A stretch of DNA of 64,000 bases, from assembly GCA_963621885.1 (NCBI GenBank), contig CAVFFT010000043.1, positions 1 through 64,000 of the forward strand, in the 5' to 3' direction. The notes beneath the pieces were generated by a model. It was not told the DNA's origin, did no database searches, and worked only from the letters and a program-made list of their open reading frames with translations. This DNA is from UMGS1519 sp963621885. GTDB lineage: Bacteria; Actinomycetota; Coriobacteriia; Coriobacteriales; Eggerthellaceae. A program made the position numbers and the translations under genes. Below, in pieces: positions 60,030 to 64,000 of this stretch. Each line of letters starts with the position of its first letter. The stretch's first letter is position 1.

Positions 60030-60190
60030 CACACTCTGCTTGGTGGGTCGCCCGCCCTGTTGGGGTTGGATGCGCATCCCGCTGAGGGTTGCACGCCCTG
60101 TTTGGCAACCCGTTCACCCTGTTGGGGTGAACCGGCGCCCGCCGTGGGGTATCGTGCCTCCCGCCGTGGGGCATCGCGCCTTTCAGGCCT
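60030..60190. repeat. About seven degenerate 21-22-base repeats between trpF and trpB
   Basis: CCCTGTTGGGGT-like words recur near 60034, 60055, 60096 and 60117. The last two units (GCCGTGGGGTATCGTGCCT at 60141, GCCGTGGGGCATCGCGCCT at 60163) are nearly identical at a 22-base period. No gene is present; a 63-codon minus-strand frame here is only a product of the repeats. Confidence 0.7.
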
Positions 60191-60191
60191 C

Positions 60192-60920
60192 CTAGTTCAG
60201 GCTGACGTCGCCAAGCTGCTTGGTTTCGTCGCCTTCCTGTTCCGCTTCGTCTTCTTCGTGGTATTCCGGATGCAAAGCCTCGAGGAAACTCAGGCGCGGA
60301 TGCTCGTCGTCCCAGGCGCGCACCGCTTCTGCGAAGGCCTGCATCTTCGCGGGGTCCTTCACGCCATCCGTCTCGATGCCCGAGCTCGTGTCGAGGTAGG
60401 CCGCGTTCGTGAGGTCGAGCGCTTCCGCCACGTTCTCCGGCGTAAGGCCGCCAGCGAGGAAGTAGGGGCGGTCGAAGTCGCGGATGAGCTGCCAGTCGAA
60501 GGTGGTGCCGCTGCCCAAACCGGCATCAAGAAGCACCATGTCGGCAACCGATTCGCGCGCTGCTTCGATGTCGCTCGTATCCTTCACGATGAATGCCTGC
60601 GCGATGGCCTTGTCTTCGGCGTTGCGCAGCGCCGCGCGCAGGGCCTCGATATAGGCGGCATCCTCGTGGCCGTGCAGCTGCGCGATGTCGATGAGGTCCT
60701 CGTTCATCAGCGCCGCGACGAAACGGACCGGCGCATCGACGAACACGCCCACGACGGTGATGTCCTCGTCGAGCTCCTCCTTCAATTCCAGCGCGCGCTG
60801 CGGGGTGACATAGCGGCTGCTGTCGGGCCAGAACACGAAGCCGATGTAGTCGGGCATCACCTCGTTTGCGGTGGCGATGTCCTCTTCGCGGGAAAGCCCG
60901 CACATCTTGATTCGTGTCAT
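60192..60920 (-). CDS. trpF: Phosphoribosylanthranilate isomerase
   Basis: 242 residues, about 40 more than typical. IKMCGLSREEDI carries the catalytic Cys. QLHGHED, LLDAGLGSGTTFDW with the catalytic Asp, and LAGGLTPENVAEAL with ASSGIE-like DTSSGIETDGVKD complete the barrel. The extra C-terminal tail is acidic and low-complexity (EEDEAEQEGDE). Its ATG overlaps the end of trpC by 4 bases. Confidence 0.96.
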   Translation of the reverse strand: MTRIKMCGLSREEDIATANEVMPDYIGFVFWPDSSRYVTPQRALELKEELDEDITVVGVFVDAPVRFVAALMNEDLIDIAQLHGHEDAAYIEALRAALRNAEDKAIAQAFIVKDTSDIEAARESVADMVLLDAGLGSGTTFDWQLIRDFDRPYFLAGGLTPENVAEALDLTNAAYLDTSSGIETDGVKDPAKMQAFAEAVRAWDDEHPRLSFLEALHPEYHEEDEAEQEGDETKQLGDVSLN

Positions 60921-61723
60921 TTGAAGTCTCCCTTCAGTTTGGCAAGCGCCGCCTGCTTGTTGGTCGCGCGCATAAGTTGCTCACCTATAAGTACCGCATT
61001 CACGCCGTGTTGACGCAGTGCAGCCACGTCATCTGCGGTATGAATGCCGCTTTCGGCGACGAAAATCACCTCAGGTGGCACCTTATCGCGCAAGCGAAGG
61101 GAAAGACCGATATCCACACTAAAGTCCTTGAGATTGCGGTTGTTGACGCCGACAATCTCGGCGCCCGCCGCAAGCGCGCCCGTAAGCTCCGCCTCGTCAT
61201 GCGTTTCTACGAGGGCGGAAAGTCCGAGCTCGTCGCATATGCCGAGGTAGCGGTGGATGGTTGCGGTATCGAGCAGGCTGCAAATGAGAAGCACCGCCGA
61301 TGCGCCAAGCGTTTTCGCCTCGTAGATCTGGTACTCGTCGATGGTGAAATCCTTGCGGATGCAGGGAAGGGACACCGTCGCGGCGATATCGCGCAGGTAC
61401 TCGTCGCGTCCGAGAAAGCGCGTGGGTTCGGTCAGCACCGATATCGCGCTTGCTCCCGCTGCTTCGTACTCGCGGGCGATGTCCCGATACGGGAACTCCG
61501 GCGCGATGAGACCTTTCGAAGGGGACGCCTTCTTGCACTCGCAGATGAAGTGCAGGCTGTCCCCCAGCGGGTCGTGCCCTGAAAGCGCCTGCTTGAAGGA
61601 GGGGCGCGCATCGCGGGGCATCGCCCGTGCCTGCTCGCGCAACTCTTCAAGCGGAAGCGTTTCCCGTGCCTGCGCGACGCGTTCGCGGGCGGCATCGGCC
61701 AGGGTGTCAAGAATCGTTGTCAC
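60917..61723 (-). CDS. trpC: Indole-3-glycerol phosphate synthase
   Basis: 268 residues. FICECKKASPSKGLI holds the catalytic Lys and phosphate contacts. SVLTEPTRFLGRDEYL, CIRKDFTIDEYQIYEAK, GVNNRNLKDFSVD and VAESGIHTADDVAAL follow the family order. It is a separate gene, not fused to trpF. GAAAGGAAACGAGT precedes ATG. Overlaps trpF by 4 bases. Confidence 0.97.
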   Translation of the reverse strand: MTTILDTLADAARERVAQARETLPLEELREQARAMPRDARPSFKQALSGHDPLGDSLHFICECKKASPSKGLIAPEFPYRDIAREYEAAGASAISVLTEPTRFLGRDEYLRDIAATVSLPCIRKDFTIDEYQIYEAKTLGASAVLLICSLLDTATIHRYLGICDELGLSALVETHDEAELTGALAAGAEIVGVNNRNLKDFSVDIGLSLRLRDKVPPEVIFVAESGIHTADDVAALRQHGVNAVLIGEQLMRATNKQAALAKLKGDFK

Positions 61724-61887
61724 TCGTTTCCTTTCTCGCTCGTGTTTTTGCTGGTCATGCTTCGTTTGATGGATGGGTTAACGGTTTGTGCGTTGGCGTG
61801 TGGGCCGGAGGCTTGCTCCTTGCCGGTCATCGCTGCGTGGGTCGCTGTTGCTGCACGGTCGGCAGCCCCGCCATCCCGCGATCGCTT

Positions 61888-62910
61888 CTACCTGTTCGAC
61901 GCGGCGATGTAGGCCTTCATGGTTTCAAGTGCGGCACCCGAATCGATGGTCTCCCGCGCAAGCTTGATGCCTTCGGCGATGGTGGCTGCCTTGCCGGCGA
62001 TGAAGAGCGCCGCACCCGCGTTCATCAGGACGATGTCGCGCTTCGGTCCCTTCTCGACGCCGCCAAGAATGTCGCGGGTGATCTGCGCGTTCTCTTCCGG
62101 TGTGCCGCCGACAATGTCCGCTTTCTGGCAACGCGTGATGCCGAAATCCTCGGGCGCGATGACACTCGTGCGGTAGTAGCCGTCACGCAGCTCGCAGATG
62201 GTGGTGGGGGCGCTGACGGAAATCTCGTCCATGCGGTCCTGGCCATACACCACGAGCGCGCGCTTCACGCCAAGCTTGTCGAGCACCTTCACGAGCGGCT
62301 CGACAAGGTATTCGTCATAGACGCCGAGCAGGAAGTATTCCGGGCTGGCCGGGTTCGTGAGCGGACCCAGGATATTGAAGACGGTGCGGAAGCCGAGCTC
62401 CTTGCGGATGGCGCCCACGTATTTCATCGCGGGGTGGTACATCTGCGCGAAGAAGAAGCACATGCCCACTTCCTGCAGCATCTGCAGCGCCTTTTCCGGG
62501 TCCTGATTGATGTTCGCACCCAGCGCTTCCTGGCAGTCGGCGGTACCGGAAAGGCTGCTCGCCGCGCGATTTCCGTGCTTGGCGACCTTCACGCCCGCTG
62601 CCGCGATGACGAACGCCGCAGTCGTCGAGATGTTGAAGGTGTTCGACTTGTCGCCGCCGGTGCCCACAATCTCGAGGACGTTCATGCCGGGGTGCGCAAC
62701 GGGCGTCGCGAGCTCGCGCATCGCGGCCGCGCAGCCGGAAATCTCATCGATCGTTTCAGCCTTCGTGCTCTTGGTGGAAAGCGAGGCGAGGAAGGCGGCA
62801 TTTTGCGTCGGGGTCGTTTCACCGCTCATGATCTCGTGCATGACCGCGTAGGCCTCGTCATAGGTGAGATCCTCTTTCATGACGATCTTCTCGATGGCTG
62901 TCTTAATCAT
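61888..62910 (-). CDS. trpD: Anthranilate phosphoribosyltransferase
   Basis: 340 residues. DEAYAVMHEIMSGETTPTQNAAFL is the N-terminal helical part. VGTGGDKSNTFNIST is the PRPP-binding motif, and KHGNRAASSLSGTADCQEALG is the anthranilate region. ATG 62910 with AAAGGAAAAAGGAA is preferred to the upstream ATG 62940. It is separate from trpG, with a 152-base gap, and from trpC, with a 164-base gap. Confidence 0.97.
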   Translation of the reverse strand: MIKTAIEKIVMKEDLTYDEAYAVMHEIMSGETTPTQNAAFLASLSTKSTKAETIDEISGCAAAMRELATPVAHPGMNVLEIVGTGGDKSNTFNISTTAAFVIAAAGVKVAKHGNRAASSLSGTADCQEALGANINQDPEKALQMLQEVGMCFFFAQMYHPAMKYVGAIRKELGFRTVFNILGPLTNPASPEYFLLGVYDEYLVEPLVKVLDKLGVKRALVVYGQDRMDEISVSAPTTICELRDGYYRTSVIAPEDFGITRCQKADIVGGTPEENAQITRDILGGVEKGPKRDIVLMNAGAALFIAGKAATIAEGIKLARETIDSGAALETMKAYIAASNR

Positions 62911-63062
62911 TTCCTTTTTCCTTTCTGGTGCGAATCGCATCTCTTTAAGTGAACGATGGGTGTTTGTGGTTGGGCGCTTGCAGCGATGGCAAAGCCTGCC
63001 CGCGCGCCCGCAACCCGCCCGTCACGGTCGCGCTGCCTGCGCGCCGTCAATGCCTTGTGTCA

Positions 63063-63653
63063 TCACTTTCTCGCCCGCGCGAGCTCGATGAAGTTGCGCA
63101 GCATTGTGGTTCCCGTTGGCGTGAGGATGCTTTCTGGATGAAACTGCAGGCCATAGATCGGATATTCGCGATGGCGAACCGACATGACCTCGCCGTCATC
63201 CGCTCGCGAGCTTGCGATAAGCTCCGCAGGAAGCGAATCCTCCTGGACGGACAGTGAATGGTAGCGGCCAACCGGGAAACTTTCGGGAAGGCCCTTGAAC
63301 AAGCCCGTGTCCTCCAAGCCTTCCGCGACCGTGCATTGCGATTGCTTGCCATGCATGAGCTGGTGGGCGTAACCGACGGTCGCGCCATAGGCCTGGCAAA
63401 TCGCCTGATGGCCAAGGCACACGCCCAGTGTGGGAATGGTCGGTCCCAACTCCCGCGCGACATCGACGCAGATGCCGGCGTCTTCCGGACGGCCCGGCCC
63501 TGGCGAAAGGATGATCGCTTCGGGTGCCAGGGCGGCAAGGCCCGCCGTATCGAGTGCGTCGTTTCGGATGACGCGGATGTTGGGTTCTATGCTTCCCACC
63601 AGCTGAAACAGGTTGTAAGAGAAGCTGTCGTAGTTGTCGATGAGCGCGATCAT
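63063..63653 (-). CDS. trpG: Anthranilate synthase glutaminase subunit
   Basis: 196 residues, a class I glutamine amidotransferase. DNYDSFSYNLFQLVG starts it. LSPGPGRPEDAG, the nucleophile Cys in GVCLGHQAICQAYG, and FHPESILT with the His-Glu pair are all present. It supplies ammonia to TrpE and could also serve PabB. ATG 63653 overlaps the trpE stop (ATGA), indicating coupled translation. Confidence 0.96.
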   Translation of the reverse strand: MIALIDNYDSFSYNLFQLVGSIEPNIRVIRNDALDTAGLAALAPEAIILSPGPGRPEDAGICVDVARELGPTIPTLGVCLGHQAICQAYGATVGYAHQLMHGKQSQCTVAEGLEDTGLFKGLPESFPVGRYHSLSVQEDSLPAELIASSRADDGEVMSVRHREYPIYGLQFHPESILTPTGTTMLRNFIELARARK

Positions 63654-64000
63654 GCCAAAGCCTCCGCTTCTTTCAGGGCGGCCATCACAGCCGCGGCCTT
63701 GTTGATGCATTCTTGGTATTCCTTTTCGGGAACGCTGTCGGCGACGATTCCCGCGCCGGACCTCACGAACACCTTCCCGTTCTTCTTGTAGGCAAGGCGA
63801 ATGCCAATGCAGGTGTCGAGGTTGCCGGTGAAATCGAGGTAGCCAATCGCGCCGCCGTAGATGCCGCGCTTGTTGTCCTCGAGGTCGTTGATTAGCTGGC
63901 AGGCGCGAATCTTCGGCGCGCCCGAAAGCGTGCCGGCGGGTAGGATGGCATCAACCGCATCGACCGCGTCGTGGGTGTCGTCAATTTCGCCGCGCACCGT
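63650..64000 (-). CDS. trpE: Anthranilate synthase component I (C-terminal part)
   Basis: Only the last 116 residues lie in the window; the gene continues past the right edge. ILPAGTLSGAPKIRACQLI, RGIYGGAIGYLDFTGNLD and VRSGAGIVADSVPEKEYQE are diagnostic for the chorismate-binding fold. It converts chorismate to anthranilate with TrpG. The operon promoter and any attenuator are outside the window. A PabB identity is less likely given the neighbouring trp genes. Confidence 0.94.
   Translation of the reverse strand, partial: TVRGEIDDTHDAVDAVDAILPAGTLSGAPKIRACQLINDLEDNKRGIYGGAIGYLDFTGNLDTCIGIRLAYKKNGKVFVRSGAGIVADSVPEKEYQECINKAAAVMAALKEAEALA

Noticed and set aside
58740..61013. A 757-codon open frame on the + strand
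   Set aside because: It runs antisense across trpB and trpF and through the repeat array; composition reflects the complementary third-position GC bias of the trp genes.

Overview
The window is a GC-rich (roughly 57-58 %, estimated by eye) bacterial chromosome segment around the replication origin. It carries dnaA, dnaN, recF, rpmH-rnpA-yidD-yidC-khpB-rsmG, parA-parB and two perfect parS sites. Codon use, the RGG-tailed winged-helix protein, the FeS aldo-keto reductase, the LUD and OPT genes and an IdeR/DtxR-type iron box together suggest an anaerobic actinomycete, most likely class Coriobacteriia (Eggerthellales-like). That assignment is inference; no rRNA gene is present to settle it.

Layout. 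1-5 kb: tail of an unknown gene, a zinc-ribbon membrane protein, a TPM-domain protein, an AAA ATPase and a crotonase. 5.3-11.3 kb: initiator tRNA followed by an accessory stretch with a DUF4143 ATPase bounded by matching palindromes, an unrecognised protein and a one-polypeptide MmeI-like restriction-modification enzyme. 11.3-22 kb: small membrane proteins, a lipoprotein cyclase, PadR/DUF2812, WYL and LysR regulators, an MFS transporter behind a possible leader peptide, a cupin and an aldo-keto reductase. 22-34 kb: the origin block. recF and dnaN run leftward and dnaA rightward. A histidine-kinase-like ATPase fused to a DNA-binding domain lies between dnaA and the AT-rich gap before rpmH. 34-47 kb: rlmN, ddl, a DinG-type exonuclease-helicase, an Ldh-family oxidoreductase, a membrane-anchored C39-like protein, groES-groEL and a metal permease. 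47-54.6 kb: tRNA-Gln and tRNA-Lys, a short methionine synthase, a homoserine acyltransferase fused to an ACT domain, a GIY-YIG protein, a LUD protein, an OPT transporter and an atypical CoaX. 54.6-64 kb: a P1 peptidase, the RGG protein, a class II amidotransferase and a leftward tryptophan operon trpE(partial)-G-D-C-F-B-A.

How the parts work together. parAB with the parS sites and dnaA/dnaN/recF form the replication and segregation centre. rpmH to khpB is the usual ribosome, RNase P and membrane-insertion cluster. metA and the short MetE-like gene serve methionine synthesis, and the trp genes cover chorismate to tryptophan. The most striking unannotated signal is at 57825-57985: a near-consensus promoter, an iron-box-like operator at the start site, a C-rich unpaired stretch and a perfect 20-bp terminator. 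This looks like a roughly 120-nt iron-regulated small RNA. Others are the MetA-ACT fusion, the acidic/wHTH/RGG protein, the palindrome-bounded DUF4143 gene and several intergenic tandem repeats.
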